The notes beneath the pieces were generated by a model, which made no database searches, had not been told where the DNA came from, and worked only from the letters and a program-made list of their open reading frames with translations. The translations under genes were made by a program, and so were the position numbers. A DNA stretch of 64,000 bases, from assembly GCA_033283165.1 (NCBI GenBank), contig JAWMQL010000001.1:992001-1056000 (forward strand). The letters run 5' to 3'. This DNA is from JAWMQL01 sp033283165. Lineage in GTDB: Bacteria; Pseudomonadota; Gammaproteobacteria; Pseudomonadales; Halieaceae. Within the stretch, counting starts at the first letter, position 1, and the number at the start of each line of letters is the position of its first letter. Below, one piece after another: positions 49,125 through 56,144 of this stretch.

Positions 49125-50366
49125 TCAGTCGAGCTTGCTGAAGATCAGGGAACCATTGGTGCCGCCAAAACCGAAGGAGTTACTGAGAACGCTGTGAATC
49201 GCGCGTTCCTGGGCCGTATGCGGCACGTAATTCAGGTTGGCTCCCTCGTCGGGGTTGTCCAGGTTGATGGTAGGCGGCGCCACCTGGTCACGGATGGCGA
49301 GGATGGAGAAAATCGCTTCCACCGCGCCGGCCGCGCCCAGCAGGTGCCCGATCATGGACTTGGTGGAGCTGACCGCGACCTGTTCCGCGGCACTGCCCAG
49401 CACCGCTTCAACGGCTTTGCTTTCGGCCACGTCTCCCGCCGGTGTGGACGTGCCATGGGCGTTGATGTAATTGATTTTGTCGAGCGCTATACCGGCGTCC
49501 CGCACTGCGTTGCGCATGGAGGCTGCGGCGCCACGACCATCCTCAGGCGGCAGGGTCATGTGGTAGGCATCACCGCTCATACCGAACCCGGTGACTTCCG
49601 CGTAGATGTTCGCGCCCCGCGCCCGGGCCGCTTCGTATTCCTCGAGCATCACCACTCCGGCACCGTCACCCAGGACGAAGCCGTCGCGGTCCTTGTCCCA
49701 GGGACGGGAAGCCGCCTGCGGGTCGTCGTTGCGGGTGGACAGCGCGCGAGCGGCGGCGAACCCGCCCAGGCCCACCGGGGTCGTGGCCATCTCCGCCCCG
49801 CCCACCAGCATGGCGTCGGCGTCGCCCTGGGCAATCAGGCGAGCGCCCAGGCCGATATTGTGCGTGCCCGTTGTACAGGCGGTTACCACGGCCAGGTTGG
49901 GACCCTGCATATTGTACTTGACCGACAGGTTACCGGCGATCATGTTGATGATGGATCCGGGCACGAAGAAAGGCGAAATACGGCGCGGCCCGGCGGTGGC
50001 AACGATCTCGGTGTTTTTCTCGATCTGACCGATGCCGCCGATGCCGGACCCAATGGCGCAGCCGACCCGGGGAGCATTGTCCTCGGTGATTTCGAAGCCG
50101 GAATCCTCCATCGCCTGAATACCGGCTGCCATCCCGAACTGCACGAACACATCCATCTTCCGCGCTTCTTTGGCCGCCATATACAGCGTCGGATCGAAGC
50201 CCTTCACGCTGGCGCTGAATTGTGTACTGTAGGCTGAAACGTCGAAGGCCTCGATGCGTGCAGCACCGCTTTTACCCGCAAGAATCGCTTCCCAGGTAGA
50301 TGCCACGTCCAGGCCCACGGGGCTGATCATGCCCAGGCCCGTTACCACCACTCTTCTGCCCTTCAC
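49125..50366 (-). CDS. fabF: 3-oxoacyl-[acyl-carrier-protein] synthase II
   Basis: 413 residues. Condenses malonyl-ACP with acyl-ACP in fatty-acid elongation. Catalytic Cys in VVTACTTGTHN, His in NAHGTSTPAGD, second His in MIGHLLGAAGAVE, glycine-rich end SNSFGFGGTNGSL. Starts with GTG at 50366 behind GGAGAG. Downstream of acpP, separated by a hairpin terminator-like element. Confidence 0.98.
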   Translation of the reverse strand: MKGRRVVVTGLGMISPVGLDVASTWEAILAGKSGAARIEAFDVSAYSTQFSASVKGFDPTLYMAAKEARKMDVFVQFGMAAGIQAMEDSGFEITEDNAPRVGCAIGSGIGGIGQIEKNTEIVATAGPRRISPFFVPGSIINMIAGNLSVKYNMQGPNLAVVTACTTGTHNIGLGARLIAQGDADAMLVGGAEMATTPVGLGGFAAARALSTRNDDPQAASRPWDKDRDGFVLGDGAGVVMLEEYEAARARGANIYAEVTGFGMSGDAYHMTLPPEDGRGAAASMRNAVRDAGIALDKINYINAHGTSTPAGDVAESKAVEAVLGSAAEQVAVSSTKSMIGHLLGAAGAVEAIFSILAIRDQVAPPTINLDNPDEGANLNYVPHTAQERAIHSVLSNSFGFGGTNGSLIFSKLD

Positions 50367-50399
50367 AGTACTTAGTCTCTCCGGAAAGTGAAATCCATT

Positions 50400-50440
50400 A
50401 AAACAGCAAAAGCCGCTCTATGCGTGATAGAAGCGGCTTT
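50400..50440 (-). terminator. Terminator/attenuator hairpin between acpP and fabF
   Basis: On the minus strand: AAAGCCGCT, 15-nt loop, AGCGGCTTT, then TGCTGTTTT. The broken T-tract suggests partial termination, which would lower fabF relative to the very abundant acpP message, as known in E. coli. Confidence 0.7.
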
Positions 50441-50460
50441 CGATATGCAGCCGGATTAGA

Positions 50461-50697
50461 TCAGGCGAGATTTTCGTTGATGTAATCGATAGCCAGTTTA
50501 ACGGTCGTGATCTTTTCCGCTTCCTCATCGGGAATCTCGGTCTCGAACTCTTCTTCCAGGGCCATGACCAACTCAACAGTATCCAGGGAGTCCGCGCCCA
50601 GATCCTCGACGAATGACGCCTCGGTCTGAACTTCTTCTTCTTTAACGCCAAGCTGCTCTGCCACGATCTTCTTAACGCGTTCTTCAATGCTGCTCAT
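50461..50697 (-). CDS. acpP: Acyl carrier protein
   Basis: 78 residues, acidic. Phosphopantetheine attaches to Ser37 in GADSLDTVELVMALEEEF. Carries the growing acyl chain for fatty-acid and lipid synthesis. Located between fabG and fabF as usual; own promoter upstream. Confidence 0.98.
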   Translation of the reverse strand: MSSIEERVKKIVAEQLGVKEEEVQTEASFVEDLGADSLDTVELVMALEEEFETEIPDEEAEKITTVKLAIDYINENLA

Positions 50698-50761
50698 GAT
50701 TTATCGTCACTCCTGAGTGTGTGTTTCGGGTTCAAACCTGGTTCAGCGGCCTGAGGTCTGC

Positions 50762-50790
50762 ATTCTACTCGGTTTTTATAGCAGTAAAAA
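50762..50790 (-). promoter_or_regulatory. Candidate acpP promoter
   Basis: On the minus strand TTTTTA (50790-50785), 17-bp spacer, TAGAAT (50767-50762), about 65 bp before the acpP start. The -35 is poor. A separate acpP promoter inside the fab operon is normal for this cluster. Confidence 0.4.
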
Positions 50791-50841
50791 AGTTTTTTTT
50801 GGTGACGCCAGACCGCCCTTCAAGGGCATGCAGAGGCCGTA

Positions 50842-51585
50842 TCAGCCCATGTACATGCCGCCGTTAATATGTATTGTCTCACCGGTGATATAGCCCGCGG
50901 CGTCGCTGCAGAGGAAGGCCACCAGGGCCGCAATTTCCTCCGGCTGCCCGAGTCTGCCGAGGGCAATCTGGCCCAGCATCAGCTCGCGCTGTTCTTCGCT
51001 CAACTCGCGAGTCATGTCGGTATCGATAAACCCGGGCGCCACGCAATTGACTGTCACCGAGCGCGAGCCCAGTTCCCGGGCCAGGGAACGGGAAAATCCC
51101 TCGGCACCGGCTTTGGTCGCCGCGTAGTTGCTCTGCCCCATGTTGCCCATGGATCCGACCACCGAAGTGATGTTGACGATGCGGCCCCAGCGAGCCTTGG
51201 TCATACCGCGCAGGCAGGCCTTGCTCACTCGATAGAGCGCGCTGAGATTGGTTTCGATGACGTCATCCCACTCTTCGGTCTTCATCCTCATGAGGATGTT
51301 GTCGCGGGTGATACCGGCATTGTTTACCAGCACCAACGGCGCACCGAACTCCTCGCTGATTGCTTTTACAACGGCTGTGACGCTGTCGTTATCCGCGACG
51401 TCCAGCTTCATGCCGCGGCCGGCGTTGCCCGCCTCGTTAAGGTAGGCACTGATACTCTCTGCACCAGTGTCGCTGGTGGCGGTTCCCACAACCAGGAAAC
51501 CATCCCGCGCCAACTGCTCGGCAATCGCGCGACCTATGCCGCGACTGGCACCGGTAACCAGGGCAACCTTGGCTTCTTCACTCAT
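50842..51585 (-). CDS. fabG: 3-oxoacyl-[acyl-carrier-protein] reductase
   Basis: 247 residues, short-chain dehydrogenase using NADPH. VTGASRGIGRAIAEQLA (cofactor), NNAG, catalytic Ser-Tyr-Lys in ITSVVGSMGNMGQSNYAATKAG, and the end ITGETIHINGGMYMG are all typical of FabG. Second gene of the fabD-fabG-acpP-fabF series. Confidence 0.98.
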   Translation of the reverse strand: MSEEAKVALVTGASRGIGRAIAEQLARDGFLVVGTATSDTGAESISAYLNEAGNAGRGMKLDVADNDSVTAVVKAISEEFGAPLVLVNNAGITRDNILMRMKTEEWDDVIETNLSALYRVSKACLRGMTKARWGRIVNITSVVGSMGNMGQSNYAATKAGAEGFSRSLARELGSRSVTVNCVAPGFIDTDMTRELSEEQRELMLGQIALGRLGQPEEIAALVAFLCSDAAGYITGETIHINGGMYMG

Positions 51586-51612
51586 CGTGCAACTCCTGTA
51601 TTCAGGTGGGGA

Positions 51613-52548
51613 TCAGGCCAGTGCTGCCAGGGTGGCCGCCAGCGCGTCGGGCTCTTCCAGGGCGTGGCTGTTGAGACTCTTGTCGATGCGCCGATTGAGC
51701 CCGCTCAGCACTTTACCGGGACCACATTCCACGATATCGGTGATGCCCGTCTCGACCATGGTCTGGACGCAGCTGGTCCATTTCACTGGACTGTATATCT
51801 GCTGCACCAGCAGATTACGAATAACTTCCGGGTCTGTCTCGGTGCGGGCATGGACGTTGTGCACTACCGGCGTGACCGGACTGCTGATCGTGACGTCGGC
51901 AATCGCCCGGGCCAGCTGCTCCCCGGCGGGCTTCATCAACTCGGTATGGAAAGGTGCGCTGACCGGCAGTGGCATGGCACGTTTGGCGCCGGCGTCCTTG
52001 AGTGCCGCTATCGCCGTTTCGACCGCCGCCGCGTGACCGGCGATCACCACCTGCCCGGGAGAATTGAAGTTGACCGCGGCAACCACCCCCTCGGTAGCCT
52101 CGCAGATGTCATTGATCACCGCGTCGTCGAGACCGATGATCGCCGCCATGGCGCCCTCGCCTACCGGCACCGCGGTCTGCATGAACTGGCCGCGCTGGCG
52201 CACCAGTTTCACTGCGTCGGAGAAATCCAGCGCCCCGGCGCAGACCAGGGCCGAGAACTCTCCCAGGCTGTGCCCGGCCATCATCGCCGGGGGCGGACCG
52301 CCCGCCTCCAGCCAGGCCCGCCACAGGGCGACACTCGATGCCAACAATACCGGCTGGGTCGTTTCGGTCAGGTTCAGTGCCTCCTGCTCCCCGTTCTGGA
52401 TCAGGTCCCACATATCGTAGCCCAGGGCGTCGGCAGCCTCGGCATAGGTATCGCGTACCGCCTGCGAGGCCTCGTAGGCCGCGGCCAGCATGCCCACCTT
52501 CTGGGAGCCCTGGCCGGGAAAGACAAATGCAACAGTGTTGACAGCCAT
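51613..52548 (-). CDS. fabD: Malonyl-CoA:ACP transacylase
   Basis: 311 residues. Loads malonate on ACP. FVFPGQGSQKVGM at the start, nucleophile Ser in GHSLGEFSALVCAG, His in SAPFHTELM. The ATG at 52548 with AAGGA upstream gives the conserved N-terminus; the open frame continues to 52617 through the rpmF terminator. plsX and fabH, which normally precede fabD, are not here. Confidence 0.97.
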   Translation of the reverse strand: MAVNTVAFVFPGQGSQKVGMLAAAYEASQAVRDTYAEAADALGYDMWDLIQNGEQEALNLTETTQPVLLASSVALWRAWLEAGGPPPAMMAGHSLGEFSALVCAGALDFSDAVKLVRQRGQFMQTAVPVGEGAMAAIIGLDDAVINDICEATEGVVAAVNFNSPGQVVIAGHAAAVETAIAALKDAGAKRAMPLPVSAPFHTELMKPAGEQLARAIADVTISSPVTPVVHNVHARTETDPEVIRNLLVQQIYSPVKWTSCVQTMVETGITDIVECGPGKVLSGLNRRIDKSLNSHALEEPDALAATLAALA

Positions 52549-52570
52549 AACTTCAGTCCTTCGAAACGAA

Positions 52571-52596
52571 AAGCGGGGACCGACAGGCCCCCGCTT
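52571..52596 (-). terminator. Probable terminator after rpmF
   Basis: On the minus strand AAGCGGGG, loop, CCCCGCTT, then TTCGTTT. Lies between rpmF and fabD. The T-tract is short, so readthrough into fabD is likely. Confidence 0.6.
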
Positions 52597-52641
52597 GGAT
52601 GTGCTGGCTTTCGTCAATATAGACGATGCCGAATGACTCCA

Positions 52642-52824
52642 TCAATCGTCGTTGCCGGTATCGACCACTTTGCGGCCACGGTAGAACCCGTCAGCACTCA
52701 CGTGGTGGCGACGATGGGTTTCGCCGGTAACCTGGTCCACGCTCAGGGTGGAGCCGGACAGCGCGTCGTGTGAACGACGCATACCGCGACGGGAACGCGT
52801 CTTCTTGCTTTTCTGAACAGCCAT
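52642..52824 (-). CDS. rpmF: 50S ribosomal protein L32
   Basis: 60 residues: MAVQKSKKTRSRRGMRRSHD and HRRHHVSADGFYRGRKV are the L32 signature. Zinc cysteines are missing, as in the C-minus form of many gammaproteobacteria. Located 3 bp behind yceD. Confidence 0.97.
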   Translation of the reverse strand: MAVQKSKKTRSRRGMRRSHDALSGSTLSVDQVTGETHRRHHVSADGFYRGRKVVDTGNDD

Positions 52825-52827
52825 GAT

Positions 52828-53367
52828 TTACTCCTGCTTACTGCTGCCGGGCTTCAATTGCGCCAGCACTTCAAACGGGTTGGGCCTGTCGTCACCGTCC
52901 TGCTCTTCAGCCTCCGGTTCGGCATAGCCCGCCAATAACGCCTTACACTCTTCTGTCTCGTGGTAGTGGAACTGAGGCAAACCCAGTACGAGTTCCTCCT
53001 CCACCACATCCCACAGATTACAGGCCTCCTCCGACACGATCAGCGGATCCAGGTGCTTGGGCAGATGTCGCGCCTGCTCATCGTTCCAGACAGCCGCGAG
53101 ATTGTTCTCGCAGTGCAAATTCGTCTGCATGCTGTCCAGGCAACGCTGGCAGGTGACATTGACCGTGGCATCCAGCTCCAGGCTCACGATGCAGCGGTTT
53201 TCCTCGTCCCTGGCTAGTGCCAGTTGCGCCTCAATTCGCCCTTCGTCATCGGCCAACAGGCCCTGTAAACGCGGCAAATCCGACGGACTCAACACTCCAC
53301 TGACCGTAGCTCCCCGCACTGCCGCCTTACGGATATCCAGCGTCTGCGGAAGGGGCTCAGTCAACAT
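52828..53367 (-). CDS. yceD: YceD family protein (DUF177), 23S rRNA accumulation protein
   Basis: 179 residues. DATVNVTCQRCLDSMQ with the CxRC pair and LDPLIVSEEACNLWDVVEEELVLGLP (key part EEELVLGLP) define DUF177. The gene is coupled to rpmF in most bacteria, and E. coli YceD is linked to 23S rRNA processing. The C-terminus ends in NPFEVLAQLK, also conserved. Confidence 0.93.
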   Translation of the reverse strand: MLTEPLPQTLDIRKAAVRGATVSGVLSPSDLPRLQGLLADDEGRIEAQLALARDEENRCIVSLELDATVNVTCQRCLDSMQTNLHCENNLAAVWNDEQARHLPKHLDPLIVSEEACNLWDVVEEELVLGLPQFHYHETEECKALLAGYAEPEAEEQDGDDRPNPFEVLAQLKPGSSKQE

Positions 53368-53475
53368 AGGCGCGCATCATAGGGACGAAGGGGGTCTTTG
53401 TCAAAAAAAATTCCAATAATTACAATCAGTTCTCTCACTTATTCACAGGGTCGAAAAACCCCGGATTCAGCGCCC

Positions 53476-54060
53476 ATGGAACTGATACTCGCCTCCACTT
53501 CACCCTACCGGCGAAAGCTGCTGGAACGGCTTCAAATTCCCTTCCGCTGCGAGCCCCCCGGGGTGGACGAGTCCGTGGGGCCGGACTTGCCCCCGGACGA
53601 GCTGGCGGGCCGTCTGGCGCAGGCCAAATGCAGGGCTGTCGCGGAGCGTTTTCCGGACGCGCTGGTCATCGGGTCGGACCAGGTGGCGGCCTTGGGTGAC
53701 CTCATCCTGGGCAAACCCGGCAGCCACGAGCGGGCGCGGCAGCAATTGCTGGCCTGCAGCGGCCAGCGCCTGGACTTCTTTACCGGGGTGGCGCTGGAAC
53801 ATCTGCACAGTGGCCACCACGAGTCGCGGGTCGAGCGTTTTTCAGTGGATTTCCGGACATTGACCGGACCAGAGATTGAGGACTATCTGCACCGCGATCA
53901 ACCCTTTGACTGCGCGGGCAGTTTCAAGTGGGAAGGCCTGGGGATCAGCCTGTTCCGGCGCCTTGTTGGTGCTGACCCTACCGCGCTGGAGGGCCTGCCC
54001 CTGATCGCCCTGACGGACATGCTGTCAGCTGCCGGCCTGCAGGTCCTCAAGACCGAGTAA
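53476..54060 (+). CDS. yceF: Maf-like nucleotide pyrophosphatase, YceF type
   Basis: 194 residues. House-cleaning hydrolase; the YceF subgroup acts on 7-methyl-GTP. LILASTSPYRRKLLERL, IGSDQVA, GKPGSHERARQQL and the ending DFDCAGSFKWEG-type segment (here FDCAGSFKWEGLG) are typical. The ATG at 53476 starts the conserved N-terminus. Its 3' end overlaps the convergent HAD phosphatase gene by 36 bp. Confidence 0.92.
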   Translation: MELILASTSPYRRKLLERLQIPFRCEPPGVDESVGPDLPPDELAGRLAQAKCRAVAERFPDALVIGSDQVAALGDLILGKPGSHERARQQLLACSGQRLDFFTGVALEHLHSGHHESRVERFSVDFRTLTGPEIEDYLHRDQPFDCAGSFKWEGLGISLFRRLVGADPTALEGLPLIALTDMLSAAGLQVLKTE

Positions 54061-54672
54061 CTGTTCCAGCCGGTCGACGATAGCGACCGGGTCGTGGCGC
54101 TGCAGCCGCTCCACGTGATGCACGCCGTGGCTGACCCCCACCGACCGGACCCCGGCGCGGGCCGCCATCTCCAGGTCGTATTCGGTATCCCCCACCATCA
54201 ACGCGTCCTCCGGGGATTTGCCGCGCTCGGTAAGGATTTCCCGCAACATCAGCGGGTCCGGCTTGGAGCGTGTCTCGTCCGCACAGCGACTGGAGTGAAA
54301 CAGGGGTGCCATCTCCAGCACCCCCAGCACCCGGTCCAGCCCGCGCCGGCTCTTGCCGGTCGCCACCGCCAGTTCGAGGCCGCGACCGCGCAGGGCGTGC
54401 AGGGTCTCCAGTGCCCCCTCGAACAGCCTGATCTCACCCTCGGTGGCGCGGAAATGTCGCGAATAGGCCTCGCCCAGTGGCTGCCACTCGGCCTCGGGCA
54501 GTTCGGGAAACAGGATTTGCACAGCCTGGGGCAGGCTGAGCCCGATGATGTTGTGCACCGCCTCATCCCCGGGCGCCGCCAGGCCCCGTTCCTCCGCCGC
54601 CAGGCCCATCGCCAGCGCGATGTGGTCTGCAGAGTCACAGAGCGTACCATCCCAATCAAATATAACTATCAT
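54025..54672 (-). CDS. HAD-superfamily phosphatase, phosphoglycolate phosphatase-like
   Basis: 215 residues. Motif I IFDWDGTLCDSADHI with both Asp, motif II VATGKS, motif III Lys in RSKPDPLML, motif IV VGDTEYDLEMAARAG. A helical cap lies between residues 15 and 80. Resembles the Gph-like proteins found next to rluC in Pseudomonas. I take ATG 54672; a TTG two codons earlier is also possible. Starts 6 bp after the rluC stop, so it is co-transcribed with it. Confidence 0.88.
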   Translation of the reverse strand: MIVIFDWDGTLCDSADHIALAMGLAAEERGLAAPGDEAVHNIIGLSLPQAVQILFPELPEAEWQPLGEAYSRHFRATEGEIRLFEGALETLHALRGRGLELAVATGKSRRGLDRVLGVLEMAPLFHSSRCADETRSKPDPLMLREILTERGKSPEDALMVGDTEYDLEMAARAGVRSVGVSHGVHHVERLQRHDPVAIVDRLEQLLGLEDLQAGS

Positions 54673-54678
54673 TTTCAA

Positions 54679-55635
54679 TTAGTTACGAAGTCTTTCTAAT
54701 ACCTTTTCCAGCTCTTCGTCCAGCCCCGCCTCGAGGGTAATATCCCTGCCCTCTGGCAGCCGGAAGCGCAAGGAGCGCGCATGCAGGAACAGCCTTTTGA
54801 GGCCGGCCTCCCGGGCCAGCGCCACCGTGCGCTCGTCGCCGTACTTGTCGTCCCCCAGCAGGGGACACCCGGCGTGCAGGGCGTGTACCCGGATCTGGTG
54901 TGTGCGGCCGGTCACCGGCTTGGCTTCCACCAGGGTGGCTCCCCGCAATCGTTCCAGCACCTGGAACTCCGTGACCGCCGTCTTGCCCTCTTTCGATACG
55001 CGTACCATGCGCTCGCCGGATTGCAGTACGTTCTTCGCCAGGGGCGCCTCAACCACCCGACGCCTGCGCGGCCAGTTTCCCAGCGCCAGGGCCAGGTAGC
55101 GCTTGTCCACCCGGTCTTCGCGCAATTGCCGGTGCAACTCGCGCAACACCGCGGGCTTGCGCGCAATCAGGATCAGGCCCGAGGTATCGCGGTCCAGGCG
55201 GTGCACCAGTTCCAGGTAACGATCGTCGGGACGCATCTGGCGCAGGCACTCGATCAGGCCGAAGTTGAGGCCACTGCCACCGTGCACCGCGAGCCCGGAG
55301 GGCTTGTCGATCACCAGCAGGCCGGAATCCTCGTAAACCACCCGCCGTGACAGTTCATCGGCCCAGCGGTCCGGAATCAGCGGGGGTTCCGCGGGGTCGC
55401 GCTGGCGCAACGGTGGCAGCCGCACCTGGTCACCGGTCTGCAGGCGGTAGTCGGGCTTTACGCGGCCCTTGTTGACCCGGATTTCGCCTTTGCGCAGGGC
55501 CTTGTAGATGCGGGTTTTAGGCACCCCCTTCAGGGTTTTCAGCAGGTAATTGTCCAGGCGCTGGCCTTCCGCCTCCGGGCCCACGGCCTGGACGCGCACC
55601 GTGGGTTTGTTGCCGGCGCTGCCTGATTCACTCAT
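54679..55635 (-). CDS. rluC: 23S rRNA pseudouridine synthase RluC
   Basis: 318 residues. N-terminal S4 RNA-binding domain (QRLDNYLLKTLKGVPKTRIYK region), then the RluA-type catalytic domain with Asp in LVHRLDRDTSGL, and the C-terminal GRTHQIRVHALHAGCPLLGDDKYG motif. Modifies positions 955, 2504 and 2580 in E. coli. Divergent from rne, as in E. coli. Confidence 0.95.
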   Translation of the reverse strand: MSESGSAGNKPTVRVQAVGPEAEGQRLDNYLLKTLKGVPKTRIYKALRKGEIRVNKGRVKPDYRLQTGDQVRLPPLRQRDPAEPPLIPDRWADELSRRVVYEDSGLLVIDKPSGLAVHGGSGLNFGLIECLRQMRPDDRYLELVHRLDRDTSGLILIARKPAVLRELHRQLREDRVDKRYLALALGNWPRRRRVVEAPLAKNVLQSGERMVRVSKEGKTAVTEFQVLERLRGATLVEAKPVTGRTHQIRVHALHAGCPLLGDDKYGDERTVALAREAGLKRLFLHARSLRFRLPEGRDITLEAGLDEELEKVLERLRN

Positions 55636-55657
55636 CTACAAAAGAATTCTTTTTAAA

Positions 55658-55686
55658 TTGAAGCACTTACCAATTGCTGCTATAGT
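55658..55686 (+). promoter_or_regulatory. Strong candidate rne promoter
   Basis: TTGAAG (55658-55663), exactly 17 bp, TATAGT (55681-55686), with a TGC before the -10. Transcription from about 55693 leaves a leader of about 450 nt. Confidence 0.65.
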
Positions 55687-55692
55687 CGCGGC

Positions 55693-56144
55693 CTGTGTTT
55701 GTTCCCGGGCGCAACATGCGCTTCCCGTGAACGCGATGACACTGGCCGACTTGGGGCCAGCCAAAGTAACCGCTTGGCCCGCCAGCCGCATCGAGCACAG
55801 ACCACGTACGCCGCTCACCGTACGGCACCGGAGCACACGCCCGGCAGCTTTCGTAACTGAACTATACCCGGTCGGCGGCATGATTATGAACCTGGCAGCA
55901 GGAACTGCCGGGGCAGTGAATCAGACAGCTGAACAGATATTCGCAGTACCCGCCGTCGCGCAAAGACGCGCGGCGACAGTAACAGAAAGGCGGCGGACCG
56001 ACCAGCGGCCGCGCCACCCAACTGTTTGCAGGGAACCCCCGTGGTCCCTGTGATCGGCGAAATCCACCGGATGCAGGTGTCGGCGTAGACCGTCACCCCG
56101 ATTCCCGCCCCGCCAGGCCTGTGCCACAAGGCTAATGGCACACT
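55693..56144 (+). promoter_or_regulatory. Long structured 5' leader of rne
   Basis: About 450 nt between the candidate promoter and the rne ATG with no convincing gene. Stem-loops can be drawn, including CGTCGCGC with GCGCGGCG (about 55952-55974) and CAGGGAACC with GGTCCCTG (about 56028-56049). E. coli rne has a 361-nt leader whose hairpins let RNase E control its own mRNA. The same role is likely here, although the sequence is not recognisably conserved. Confidence 0.55.

Noticed and set aside
55550..56053. Possible 167-codon gene across the rne leader
   Set aside because: It starts inside rluC on the opposite strand, has atypical composition and covers the strong rne promoter.
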